Source of the DNA: JASGDC01 sp047606545
GTDB lineage: Bacteria; Actinomycetota; Actinomycetes; Actinomycetales; Micrococcaceae
Assembly: GCA_047606545.1 (NCBI GenBank)
Contig: JASGEI010000015.1
Span: 1 to 38,063 of the forward strand
Length of the DNA: 38,063 nt
Direction of reading: 5' to 3'
The position numbers and the translations under genes are program-made. Under the pieces are notes generated by a model. It saw only the letters and a program-made list of their open reading frames with translations, was not told where the DNA came from and ran no database searches. Below are positions 6,141-13,879 of this stretch, piece by piece. Within the stretch, counting starts at the first letter, position 1; every line of letters begins with the position of its first letter.

Positions 6141-7142
6141 TTAGTTATCCATGATTTTGGTGTAATCGAAAATACTAACTGCTTTTAGCCACTCTTCATA
6201 TGGAATTTCTTGAGTGACTCGTTTATTTAGTAACTCAATAGCTGGTGTCGTAATCTTTTCATGGTTTGAGCTAATACGTTGTTGTAGCAGCGGAATACTG
6301 TGCAGTGATTCTATTGTTTGTTTTATGGTAGTTTCAATTTCGGCTACTGATAGGTCTTTTTCATCGCCGAGTAGTTCACCAGCACGTTTGTTACGGCTAC
6401 CTGGTGCATGCGAAGTAGTAAGTAAATCACCAATGCCAGCTACGTCCATAAAAGATTGGGTATGGATATTAAACATTTTTGCATATTTAAACATCTCATA
6501 ATAGATACTACTAGCGTAGGAGCCTGCAGTATTCAGACTGCCCGTAGCCTTATTGCAGGCATGGAAAGCCAAGGTTGCAATATTTTTAGCAATAGCCGCA
6601 AATTCAACTCCATGTGGATCAATACTTGAACCACAGCTTATCGAATCACTTCTTAAGATATTAGTAACTGTCTTACTGACTTTTAAGTTTTCTGCTGCAG
6701 CGACTAGTCTAGTCCGATGATGAATCATTTCATTGGCTAAAGATGGTCCGCTAACGACTGCACAGCTATCTGGACCAAACTTTTGTACTAATATTTCAAG
6801 TGGAGTTGCTCCATTAGAATCAGTCAAACCTTTACTAAGTGATATGTAAGTGCGTGGCTTATCCGAATCTTGACGTTGTTGCAATATCTCGATAATGTCT
6901 GGACAATCTGTACTTGCTAATGCCAGAAAGACATGTGAACCAAGTGTGACATTATCAAGAGCACCTAGTTGAAGATTTTTTGGTCGATTTGATAATCGTT
7001 CTTCTAGCTTAGATAACCGTGAACTAGAACGAGTGACTAGCGTAGTTGGGGTACCATTACGACTAATAATCTCAGCAAGTGTGCTACCAAATTTACCTGC
7101 ACCAATAATGGTAACTGCTATCGCCTGCTTTGCAATATCCAT
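6141..7142 (-). CDS. Divergent NAD(P)H-dependent glycerol-3-phosphate dehydrogenase-like protein
   Basis: This 333-residue protein has both GpsA domains. There is an N-terminal Rossmann fold (I-I-G-A-G-K-F-G-S at residues 12-20; S-L-S-K-G-L near 101-106; S-G-P-S-L-A-N-E-M near 130-138). The C-terminal helical domain has A-I-A-K-N-I-A-T-L-A with the catalytic lysine, and AGIGDLLTTSHAPGSRNKRA. The usual GpsA helix 'GdN.RAAL.TRG', which lines the substrate pocket, is replaced here by ATGSLNTAGSYASSIYYEMF and lacks the arginines. Sequence identity to housekeeping GpsA seems low. It follows the ATP-grasp gene by 15 bases, with its own AGGTG ribosome binding site. Either it is a fast-evolving GpsA or it acts on another 2-oxo or phospho substrate in a two-step pathway with the ligase. 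The context favours the second. Confidence 0.75.
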   Translation of the reverse strand: MDIAKQAIAVTIIGAGKFGSTLAEIISRNGTPTTLVTRSSSRLSKLEERLSNRPKNLQLGALDNVTLGSHVFLALASTDCPDIIEILQQRQDSDKPRTYISLSKGLTDSNGATPLEILVQKFGPDSCAVVSGPSLANEMIHHRTRLVAAAENLKVSKTVTNILRSDSISCGSSIDPHGVEFAAIAKNIATLAFHACNKATGSLNTAGSYASSIYYEMFKYAKMFNIHTQSFMDVAGIGDLLTTSHAPGSRNKRAGELLGDEKDLSVAEIETTIKQTIESLHSIPLLQQRISSNHEKITTPAIELLNKRVTQEIPYEEWLKAVSIFDYTKIMDN

Positions 7143-7157
7143 ATTTCACCTAGTAAA

Positions 7158-8330
7158 TTATTTGTAAATTGGATTAATCATTGAAGCAGCTGCTTCTGCC
7201 CTATTCCTTGCTTCAAGGGTAGTTTCAGCTTCTGTCCATACTGATACATAGCGTGCTTTAGCATCTTTAATATCCTTGATTACCATGCCACCATTTTTTG
7301 TTCTATCTCTAATCCCTAAGAAACCAGGGATTTCTCGTGCTAGTTCTACCCCTGTTATACCAATGATTGTGCCAGTCTTTTCAGCTTGTATTGGTACTTC
7401 TGAAGCGCCTTTTTTGATTTCTGGAAGCTGGATTTCTTTGCCTAAATAAGCAGCTAATACGATATCCCAAATATTAGTATCATACGCAATAGACATAAGT
7501 CCCGCTAAGTTCATACCACCTAACCGTGGATTAATTTCAATTAAACGTGGCCCATTTTTCGTAAGCATATATTCAATGTGCGCAGCACCATTATTTAATT
7601 CAATTTCATCAAGAATGGCATTAATTTGATCCATTGCTGATTTTTCAAATTCACTATCGATATTTGTAGGAAAGCTAATAGATTTTCCAATGAAATAAGG
7701 TAATCTACCCATAGTTCGATCAGATATCCCAAGCAAATGAGTTTCACCTTGAGTTCTTAAAACTTCAAAGCTAACTAACTGACCGATTAAAAACTCTTCA
7801 AATAAATAAGTCTGATTTGAGTTAAGTTCTTTAGTGTTCTCTTTATTAATAATTAGCGAAACACCTACACTACCAGCTCCACTAGTTGGTTTGGCGACGG
7901 CAGGAAAGAAATCTAAGTCAGCAGCTTTACCTACAAAGAATTTAGGCTTTGGTAACTGTAATTCTTGAGTTACTTTTCGTTGTTCTTCTTTATCGTATAA
8001 AGCTAAAATATTTTTTGCTGGATTCCAGTTAATCCCCTGCTGCTTTGCTTCAGCCAATGCAGGAAAAAATGCCTCAATAGGGCAAATCCAAGTTTCATTT
8101 GTGATATCTAGTTCGTTAGCTTTTTTGACGATGCTTTGGGAATCTTCAGTTTCTACTTTAACGATAGTTAAGTTAGTTGGTGGATTTTTTAATAAATCAA
8201 AGTTTGCATCAAACTCATAACGGTTGATGTCTCTAGTTAAGAAATATACTTGTTCGGTCTCTTTTAATGCAGATTTAACTAAACCTAAACCTAAACCACT
8301 AGTGAGTGCTTCGACTATTACTAACTTCAT
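7158..8330 (-). CDS. ATP-grasp carboxylate-amine ligase-type protein
   Basis: This protein of about 390 residues has the layout of stand-alone ATP-grasp ligases such as L-amino-acid ligases. An N-terminal pre-ATP-grasp Rossmann-like part (residues 1-110) is followed by the ATP-binding lysine strand and glycine loop (F-P-A-V-A-K-P-T-S-G-A-G-S-V-G-V, near 145-160). Next is YLFEEFLIGQLVSFEVL with acidic nucleotide contacts, then the metal-binding R-L-I-E-I-N-P-R-L-G-G near residues 262-272. A C-terminal lid with a carboxyl-binding-like region follows. An in-frame ATG at 8336 would add two residues, but AAAGG lies seven bases before the ATG at 8330, which I prefer. The substrate is unknown. The gene is first in a pair with a GpsA-like dehydrogenase and is separated from ndk by about 50 bases, so it may have its own promoter. 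Confidence 0.8.
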   Translation of the reverse strand: MKLVIVEALTSGLGLGLVKSALKETEQVYFLTRDINRYEFDANFDLLKNPPTNLTIVKVETEDSQSIVKKANELDITNETWICPIEAFFPALAEAKQQGINWNPAKNILALYDKEEQRKVTQELQLPKPKFFVGKAADLDFFPAVAKPTSGAGSVGVSLIINKENTKELNSNQTYLFEEFLIGQLVSFEVLRTQGETHLLGISDRTMGRLPYFIGKSISFPTNIDSEFEKSAMDQINAILDEIELNNGAAHIEYMLTKNGPRLIEINPRLGGMNLAGLMSIAYDTNIWDIVLAAYLGKEIQLPEIKKGASEVPIQAEKTGTIIGITGVELAREIPGFLGIRDRTKNGGMVIKDIKDAKARYVSVWTEAETTLEARNRAEAAASMINPIYK

Positions 8331-8387
8331 TTTCATACCTTTAAATAGTGTTCCTATTGTTATTCTAAGCCATTCATCAAGAGCGGA

Positions 8388-8816
8388 TTAGTTTTTTAGT
8401 TCTGGAAACCAAAGCTTGATCTCACGTTCTGCAGATTCAGGAGCATCCGACCCATGAACGATATTCTTCTGCACTTTAGTACCCCAATCGCGACCGAGGT
8501 CGCCGCGGATGGTACCAGCAGCCGCTTCAGTAGGATCAGTAGCACCAGCTATAGCGCGAAACCCCTTAATTACTTCGTTGCCTTCAACGACAGCAGCAGT
8601 TACAGGACCAGAACCCATAAATTCCACTAACGAATCAAAGAATGGTTTTCCTTTATGCTCTGCATAATGCTCTTCCAGTAGTCTTTCATCTGGAGTTAGC
8701 ATATTTAATGCAACTAGTTTATAGCCTTTACGTTCGATACGAGCTAGTACTTCACCAGTTAAATTACGCTCCACTGCGTCTGGTTTCACTAATACTAAAG
8801 TTCTCTCAGTACTCAT
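8388..8816 (-). CDS. ndk: Nucleoside diphosphate kinase
   Basis: This 142-residue enzyme transfers the gamma phosphate from a nucleoside triphosphate to nucleoside diphosphates via a phosphohistidine. It shows the N-terminal T-L-V-L-V-K-P-D-A-V, the nucleotide-binding R-x-I-A-G-A-T-D-P-x-x-A segment, and the active-site histidine in N-I-V-H-G-S-D near residue 120. The length is typical for bacteria. Its ATG overlaps the TGA of the DUF4233 gene (ATGA at 8813-8816), so the two are translationally coupled. DUF4233 directly upstream of ndk is a well-known actinobacterial order (folC-DUF4233-ndk), but here an M20 peptidase stands in place of folC. Confidence 0.97.
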   Translation of the reverse strand: MSTERTLVLVKPDAVERNLTGEVLARIERKGYKLVALNMLTPDERLLEEHYAEHKGKPFFDSLVEFMGSGPVTAAVVEGNEVIKGFRAIAGATDPTEAAAGTIRGDLGRDWGTKVQKNIVHGSDAPESAEREIKLWFPELKN

Positions 8817-9211
8817 TTTTGCCTCAATTGTTTTTCTTTTTGTTCTAACATTTGGTGTCTGATGACAATGCCGTCAATTTCACGACCTTTAACAATTGCG
8901 TAACCCCAGATGACTGCAAATACTAGTCCAATAATGAACATTTCTTTCATAAAGAAACCAAAAATGATTAGCCCTAGTTGAATTAACCAACCTAAAGCAA
9001 CACCTATTGGTTTTCTCACCAGCGGGATGCACAATACGATAAATGCCGTGATTCCTAGTCCCCAAGTATAGATTGGTCCGGGTTCGTAGGCATTTAGACC
9101 AAGAATAGCGAACATAGTAAGTATGGCAATTAGTGCCTCGCTGGCTAAAACAATCGAGGTAAATAGGACCTTCGATGATCGCTTCTTCTTGACAGTAGGT
9201 TTATTAGTCAT
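8813..9211 (-). CDS. DUF4233 membrane protein
   Basis: This small integral membrane protein of about 132 residues has a basic N-terminus (KPTVKKKRSSK) and four hydrophobic segments. One is near VLFTSIVLASEALIAILTMF, followed by YTWGLGITAFIVLCIPLV, GVALGWLIQLGLIIFGFFM and MFIIGLVFAVIWGYAIVKG. A charged C-terminal tail rich in E/Q/K follows. Position, topology and the ending 'WGYA(I/L).KG' match the actinobacterial DUF4233 family found just before ndk; its function is unknown. Two starts are possible. ATG at 9223 has no ribosome binding site. ATG at 9211 follows AAAAGG closely and overlaps the stop of the M20 gene, so I favour 9211. Confidence 0.8.
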   Translation of the reverse strand: MTNKPTVKKKRSSKVLFTSIVLASEALIAILTMFAILGLNAYEPGPIYTWGLGITAFIVLCIPLVRKPIGVALGWLIQLGLIIFGFFMKEMFIIGLVFAVIWGYAIVKGREIDGIVIRHQMLEQKEKQLRQK

Positions 9212-10592
9212 TTGCCTTTTCATTTAGTTTAGCTAAGAAAAATGCCTCAGCTATAATTGCGTATTTAAAATCCTCTAGAAGTAGAGATTCATTCGGGCTA
9301 TGTGCACGAGAATCTGGATCTTCTACTCCTGTACATAATACCTCAGCATGTGGGAATACGTCTTGTAAATCGGTGGTAAATGGGATTGAGCCACCGCCAC
9401 CCATACTTACTGCTTTAGTATCCCATGACTCTGATAGTGATTCGAATAATGCAGTAGCATGTGGTGCTTCAGTATCAGACTTAAAAGGTTTGCCATATTC
9501 GAAATTAGAGAAAGTTACTTTAGTACCATATGGTGCATGCTTTCTGACATGTTTTTCAACAAGTTTTTGCGCTTCATATGGATCTTGACCAGGTGCAACA
9601 CGTAGTGAATACTTAGCTCTTGTCTTAGGCAAAATAGTATTCGAGGAAACGTTAACATCAGGTGCGTCAATACCAATGATTGACATTGCAGGTTTAGTCC
9701 ACAGACGTGAAGTAATAGTGCCTTCACCAGCAAGCTCAATATTATCTAGTACAGATGAATCTTTGCGTAAAGTTTTTTCATCCATATCAATTTCGGTGTC
9801 GTCGTAAGAAAGTAAACCTTCAATTGCTACATTTCCTTTTTCATCGTGGAAAGAAGCAATAATTTTGGACATACAGGTAAGAGCGTCAATTATTGGTCCG
9901 CCATACATTCCAGAGTGTACTGCGTGTTCCATAACTTCAAGCTCCATGATGGCTGCGTGCATACCACGTAGTGTGGCAGTAACAGCAGGTTTACCAGCAG
10001 CCCAATTCATACTGTCAGCTACGATAATCGCATCTGCTTCAAGTTTCTCTTTGTGAGTATCAATGAACTTACGGAAGGTAGGAGAACCAATTTCTTCTTC
10101 ACCTTCAATAAAAACCTTGATACCGATATTTACTTTGTCTTTGCCAAGAACTTCAGTTAGCGCATTAATTGCTGAAACATGGACCATAATGCCAGCTTTG
10201 TCATCAGCTACACCGCGTCCGTATAGTCTGCCATTTTTTTCGATAGCTTTAAATGGAGGTGTATCCCAAACTTCGATGTCGCCTTCTGGCTGAACATCGT
10301 GGTGTGCATAAAGTAATACTGTAGGGTATCCTGGCTTAGCTTTCTTTTCGCCTACAATTGCAGGTTTACCCATACCACCTTCATGAACTACGGAAAGAAT
10401 TTCGACGTTTTCAAGACCGGCAACTTCAAAATGTTTTTGTACGCGTTTAGACATTTTAACTTGATCTCTAGGGTCATAAGATTCCCAAGCTACACCTGGA
10501 ATCTCTACTAATTCAGCCAGAGAATTCTTAATTGTGTCGAAGTTATTTTCAATTTCTTCGCGAAGTTCTTCTTGAGAACTATTATTTTTCAT
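9204..10592 (-). CDS. M20/M25/M40 family metallopeptidase (dipeptidase)
   Basis: This 462-residue zinc peptidase has all the M20 elements. L-L-Y-A-H-H-D-V-Q-P-E-G holds the first metal ligand. YGRGVADDKAGIMVHV holds the bridging Asp. F-I-E-G-E-E-E-I-G-S-P holds the catalytic Glu pair. There is a dimerisation lid (AVHSGMYGGPIIDALTC) and a C-terminal S-M-G-G-G-G-S-I-P-F with a later H-S-P-N-E ligand. It is cytoplasmic, with no signal peptide, and is the type that cleaves dipeptides such as Cys-Gly or beta-Ala-His. Start ATG has GAGG four bases upstream. It is divergent from DUF3043 and first of the M20-DUF4233-ndk group. The exact substrate cannot be read from sequence. Confidence 0.93.
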   Translation of the reverse strand: MKNNSSQEELREEIENNFDTIKNSLAELVEIPGVAWESYDPRDQVKMSKRVQKHFEVAGLENVEILSVVHEGGMGKPAIVGEKKAKPGYPTVLLYAHHDVQPEGDIEVWDTPPFKAIEKNGRLYGRGVADDKAGIMVHVSAINALTEVLGKDKVNIGIKVFIEGEEEIGSPTFRKFIDTHKEKLEADAIIVADSMNWAAGKPAVTATLRGMHAAIMELEVMEHAVHSGMYGGPIIDALTCMSKIIASFHDEKGNVAIEGLLSYDDTEIDMDEKTLRKDSSVLDNIELAGEGTITSRLWTKPAMSIIGIDAPDVNVSSNTILPKTRAKYSLRVAPGQDPYEAQKLVEKHVRKHAPYGTKVTFSNFEYGKPFKSDTEAPHATALFESLSESWDTKAVSMGGGGSIPFTTDLQDVFPHAEVLCTGVEDPDSRAHSPNESLLLEDFKYAIIAEAFFLAKLNEKAND

Positions 10593-10643
10593 AACACCTC
10601 ATAATATTTATTACGCTAATCACCTATAGCCAAGTATCCTAGA

Positions 10644-10666
10644 TATAATTGTTAAACGCAAAGGAA
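10644..10666 (+). promoter_or_regulatory. -10 box and RBS of the DUF3043 gene
   Basis: A perfect TATAAT lies at 10644-10649 and AAAGGAA at 10660-10666, 11 bases before the ATG at 10678. The region about 17 bases upstream of the -10 shows no clear -35. The 85-base gap also serves the divergent M20 gene. Confidence 0.5.
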
Positions 10667-10677
10667 TAAGCACGAAT

Positions 10678-11229
10678 ATGTCTGAAAATTTGAACCAAAA
10701 AGGAAAAGGTCGTCCGACCCCGACACGTAAAGAGCGTGAAGCAGCCCGCAAACGTCCGCTTATCCCAGAGGATCGTAAGGAAGCTAAAAAGCAAGCGCGA
10801 AAGCAATCTGCAAGTGAGCGCATGAAAGTTCGTGATGGCATTGCACGCGGTGACACTCGTTATTTGCCAGAACGTGATAAAGGTCCGCAGCGTAAATTTG
10901 TACGTGACTTTGTAGATTCTCGTTTCAATGTAGGTGAAATTACAATGGTAGTTTCACTTATGTTACTGATGTTAAGCATTTTGTTTATGAATAATGCTAA
11001 AGTTTCAGAAACTATCTTAGCGGTTATTTGGTTCTTTATTTTAGCTACTGCAGTTGACTCGTTTTACCTTGGCTTCAAGGCAAAACGACTGCTTAAAGAT
11101 AAGTTTGGTCAAGCAGAACGTGGTACTGGTTTTTATGCTTCTGGGCGTGCACTACAGATGCGCAGACTACGTCTACCAAAACCACAAGTAGAACGTGAAC
11201 CGTTTATTGGTGGAGTTAAGAAGAAGTAA
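10678..11229 (+). CDS. DUF3043 membrane protein
   Basis: The first half of this 183-residue protein (residues 1-85) is highly charged and rich in K, R and E (GKGRPTPTRKEREAARKRPL). Two transmembrane helices follow (about 92-110, ITMVVSLMLLMLSILFM; about 114-136, ETILAVIWFFILATAVDSFY). A basic cytosolic tail contains R-L-R-L-P-K-P-Q. The motif order R-x-x-P-T-P-T-R-K-E-x-E-A-A-R-K-R-P-L is the hallmark of DUF3043, a family confined to Actinobacteria and of unknown function. It supports the taxonomic assignment. It ends convergently with pyrD, and the two coding regions overlap by 14 bases at 11216-11229. Confidence 0.92.
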   Translation: MSENLNQKGKGRPTPTRKEREAARKRPLIPEDRKEAKKQARKQSASERMKVRDGIARGDTRYLPERDKGPQRKFVRDFVDSRFNVGEITMVVSLMLLMLSILFMNNAKVSETILAVIWFFILATAVDSFYLGFKAKRLLKDKFGQAERGTGFYASGRALQMRRLRLPKPQVEREPFIGGVKKK

Positions 11230-12280
11230 GTAACTTTTCTAAATTAGCGTTAGTGCGTTTTACCCATAATGGTCCTTCGTAAACCATGGCAGTGTAACTT
11301 TGTACTAAGCTAGCTCCAGCATCAAGGCGATATTTAATATCTTCAGCTGTTTGGATACCACCAACGGAGATGATATCCAAAGTATCGCCACTTTCTTGCT
11401 TTAAAAGTTTGATAATTTTAACTGCTCGTTCTGCTAACACTGGGCCAGAAAGTTCGCCGGTACCACAAGCTAAAATCTCTTGAATAGGAGTTTTTAAATT
11501 ATTACGAGTTAAAGTAGTATTTCCTGCAATAATTCCCTGGACGCCTACTTTGGCAGCTAAGTTAGATATTTTCTTAATTTCATCATTTGTGGAGTCTGAG
11601 GCTAACTTAATACAAAGTGGTACTGCTTTACCAGCAATAGTCCCAGCTTCTACTTGAATAGCTCGTAATAGATGTTGTAATAATTTAAGGCCTTGTGCCT
11701 GATTTTCAGCAACAAGAGTATTCAGATTTAAAGCTAAATAATCAGCATATGGAGCTAACAATCTGGTACTAATCATTAAATCTTTGGCACTATCTTTTAA
11801 AGTAGCTCGTTTTGCTTTCCCAATATTAACACCGATTTTTACTTGTTTGTTATGCGGTTGAGCTAAACGTTGCTTTAAATTTTCTTGGACCTTAGCCGCT
11901 CCTACATTTTCATAACCAATCCGATTAACAATAGCTTTGTCTTTAGGAAGTTGGAAAAGTCTTGGTTTTGGATTGCCAATTTGTGGCTTACCAGTTACAG
12001 TACCAACTTCAATTGCCCCATAACCAAGTGCAGCTAATGCATCAATACTACTGCCATTAGTATCATAACCAGCTGCTAATCCTAACGGTGTATCAAAAGT
12101 TAAGCCTAGTGCTTGAGTTTGTAACTTAGAAGTTGGCTTTGTAAACACAGTGTAAGGACTAGTCATTTTAGCTTGATGGCTTGCTTTTAAAGTAGCTAAA
12201 GTAAGCTTATGCGTTTTTTCTGGATCAGTTTTGCTTAAAACTTTATCGAAAATTTGATTATAGATAGGGTTATCGTTCAT
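11216..12280 (-). CDS. pyrD: Dihydroorotate dehydrogenase class 2-like protein with altered active-site loop
   Basis: This 354-residue protein has the class 2 (quinone-linked, membrane-associated) DHODH layout. A short N-terminal helix pair is followed by P-L-G-L-A-A-G at 65-71, P-K-P-R-L-F-Q-L, V-N-R-I-G-Y-E-N, I-G-V-N-I-G-K, C-I-K-L-A-S-D, A-G-N-T-T-L-T-R, and the FMN phosphate loop S-V-G-G-I with G-A-S-L-V-Q-S-Y. However, the lysine of the usual 'G.DK(D/N)GE' is Thr74 (G-Y-D-T-N-G-S). The catalytic loop 'N(I/V)SSPNTPGL' reads N-L-N-T-L-V-A-E-N, so the catalytic Ser position is Thr188 and the orotate-binding Asn is Val190. Its ATG overlaps the uppS stop (TAATG). It is either a greatly altered PyrD or an enzyme with another substrate. 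Confidence 0.85.
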   Translation of the reverse strand: MNDNPIYNQIFDKVLSKTDPEKTHKLTLATLKASHQAKMTSPYTVFTKPTSKLQTQALGLTFDTPLGLAAGYDTNGSSIDALAALGYGAIEVGTVTGKPQIGNPKPRLFQLPKDKAIVNRIGYENVGAAKVQENLKQRLAQPHNKQVKIGVNIGKAKRATLKDSAKDLMISTRLLAPYADYLALNLNTLVAENQAQGLKLLQHLLRAIQVEAGTIAGKAVPLCIKLASDSTNDEIKKISNLAAKVGVQGIIAGNTTLTRNNLKTPIQEILACGTGELSGPVLAERAVKIIKLLKQESGDTLDIISVGGIQTAEDIKYRLDAGASLVQSYTAMVYEGPLWVKRTNANLEKLLTSS

Positions 12281-13056
12281 TAACTCTTAGCCTTATCTAC
12301 TGCACCACCATAACGGCGATCTCGTTTAGCGTAAGTCTCAATAGCTTCCCAAATGTTTACTCTAGACACATCTGGCCAAAGTACATCAAGGAAGACCATT
12401 TCTGCATAAGCAGACTGCCAAAGCATGAAGTTAGAAATGCGTTGCTCACCCGAAGTTCGAATAAATAAATCTACATCAGGTAAATCTGGTTCATCTAAAT
12501 AACGCTGAATTGTGCTTTCTTTAATACCGTTAGGTTTAATTTTCCCAGCTTTTACAGCTTCAGCAATTTCTTTAACTGCATCAGTAATTTCAGCACGACC
12601 ACCATAGTTAACACACATGGTCAAATGACAAACATCGTTATTTTTGGTCAATTTTTCGGCTTCAGTAAGTTCTTTCATTACTGATTTCCATAATCTAGGC
12701 TTGCGTCCAGCCCAACGGACACGCACTCCCCAGTCATTTAACTGATTACGTTGTCTTCGTAGTACTTCCCTATTGAATCCCATTAAAAACCGAACCTCTT
12801 CAGGCGAGCGTTTCCAGTTTTCAGTAGAAAATGCATAAACCGAAACATACTTAACACCAATATCGATACAACCAGCGACTACGTCAAGCAATGCTGGTTC
12901 TCCAGCTTTATGACCTTCAATTCTTGGAAGCCCCTTAGCATTAGCCCAACGACCGTTACCATCCATTACGATTGCTACATGCTTTGGTATTAGCTCTGTA
13001 GGTATTTTTGGTGGAGTGGCACCACTAGGATGCGGGAAAGGTTTAATCGGATTCAT
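12280..13056 (-). CDS. uppS: Isoprenyl (undecaprenyl/decaprenyl) diphosphate synthase
   Basis: This 258-residue cis-prenyltransferase makes the polyprenyl diphosphate carrier for cell wall synthesis. It shows the pyrophosphate-binding loop I-V-M-D-G-N-G-R-W-A at residues 29-38 (catalytic Asp32), the S-V-Y-A-F-S-T-E-N-W-x-R-x-x-x-E-V motif and, near the C-terminus, I-R-T-S-G-E-Q-R-I-S-N-F with the Mg2+ and IPP contacts. The N-terminal extension (PSGATPPKIPTELIPKHVAI) is like that of actinobacterial long-chain Z-polyprenyl synthases. It overlaps recO by four bases and pyrD by one base, forming a coupled recO-uppS-pyrD set. Product chain length cannot be read from sequence. Confidence 0.95.
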   Translation of the reverse strand: MNPIKPFPHPSGATPPKIPTELIPKHVAIVMDGNGRWANAKGLPRIEGHKAGEPALLDVVAGCIDIGVKYVSVYAFSTENWKRSPEEVRFLMGFNREVLRRQRNQLNDWGVRVRWAGRKPRLWKSVMKELTEAEKLTKNNDVCHLTMCVNYGGRAEITDAVKEIAEAVKAGKIKPNGIKESTIQRYLDEPDLPDVDLFIRTSGEQRISNFMLWQSAYAEMVFLDVLWPDVSRVNIWEAIETYAKRDRRYGGAVDKAKS

Positions 13057-13802
13057 GGCATCTCCACGTATTTAATTGATTTCATCGTTTTTTCTAAGTG
13101 ATATTGTATATAAGCTATAACAATATTATGTACTTCATTCCTAGTAATTTGTGTGCTTGCTCTAACTATTTGCCATTTTGAGTTTAATAAACCATCAAGT
13201 ACTAAAAAACTCTCATCAGCTGGGGCTATTGCCCCTGGTACGCGACATTCATCGCATAAAGCCCCACCTAAAGGTACTGATAGGCTCTCATGTAACCCAG
13301 CTCTGCCACACTTTACACAATTAATGAAGCTAGGTGTCCAGCCAGCCTGTGATATTGCTCGTAAGAGATAAGCATCAAGAATTAGCCTAGGATCATCAGT
13401 TTGATTATTTAAAGCATTAATTGCACCAACTAATAAATCATATTCTTGCCAAGTGTCAATGCTATCTTGAGTTAAACGCTCTGCAGTTTCTAACATGGTC
13501 GTAGCAATAGTATATAAATCATAATCACTAGCAAAAAGCTGTGTGTAAGCACCGAGAGAGTCAGCTTGAGAAATAATATCAAGGTTGCGACCTTTAATTA
13601 ATAACACATCTATAACCATAAAAGGTTCAAGACGAGCGCCAAATTTACTCTTTGTACGGCGGACACCTTTTGCGACAGCACGAACTAAGCCATTGTTTCT
13701 TGTTAATAGAGTGATGATTCGATCAGCCTCACCTAATTTGTGAGTACGAATTACAATAGCTTTATCACGATAACTCTTAGCGGCAAAGGTGCTAATACTC
13801 AT
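13053..13802 (-). CDS. recO: DNA repair protein RecO
   Basis: This recombination mediator protein has an N-terminal OB fold (S-Y-R-D-K-A-I-V-I-R-T-H-K-L-G-E-A-D-R-I) and a helical C-terminal part with a four-cysteine zinc site, C-x2-C then C-x2-C (C-V-K-C-G ... C-D-E-C). RecO loads RecA on SSB-coated DNA with RecR. A longer frame begins with ATG at 13826, but family members start shortly before the SYRD segment and AAGG lies just before the second ATG at 13802, so I place the start there. It is first in the recO-uppS-pyrD set and divergent from pepO. Confidence 0.9.
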   Translation of the reverse strand: MSISTFAAKSYRDKAIVIRTHKLGEADRIITLLTRNNGLVRAVAKGVRRTKSKFGARLEPFMVIDVLLIKGRNLDIISQADSLGAYTQLFASDYDLYTIATTMLETAERLTQDSIDTWQEYDLLVGAINALNNQTDDPRLILDAYLLRAISQAGWTPSFINCVKCGRAGLHESLSVPLGGALCDECRVPGAIAPADESFLVLDGLLNSKWQIVRASTQITRNEVHNIVIAYIQYHLEKTMKSIKYVEMP

Positions 13803-13879
13803 AGCCTTAATTATCTCACAAAACATTTACTAAAAGTGCTTTAATGGTTAGAGAACAAAAATAATTTCAAGGAGTTTCT

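Noticed and set aside
9865..10293. Open frames on the plus strand within the M20 gene
   Set aside because: Shadows of the M20 peptidase; no start signals and no recognisable product.
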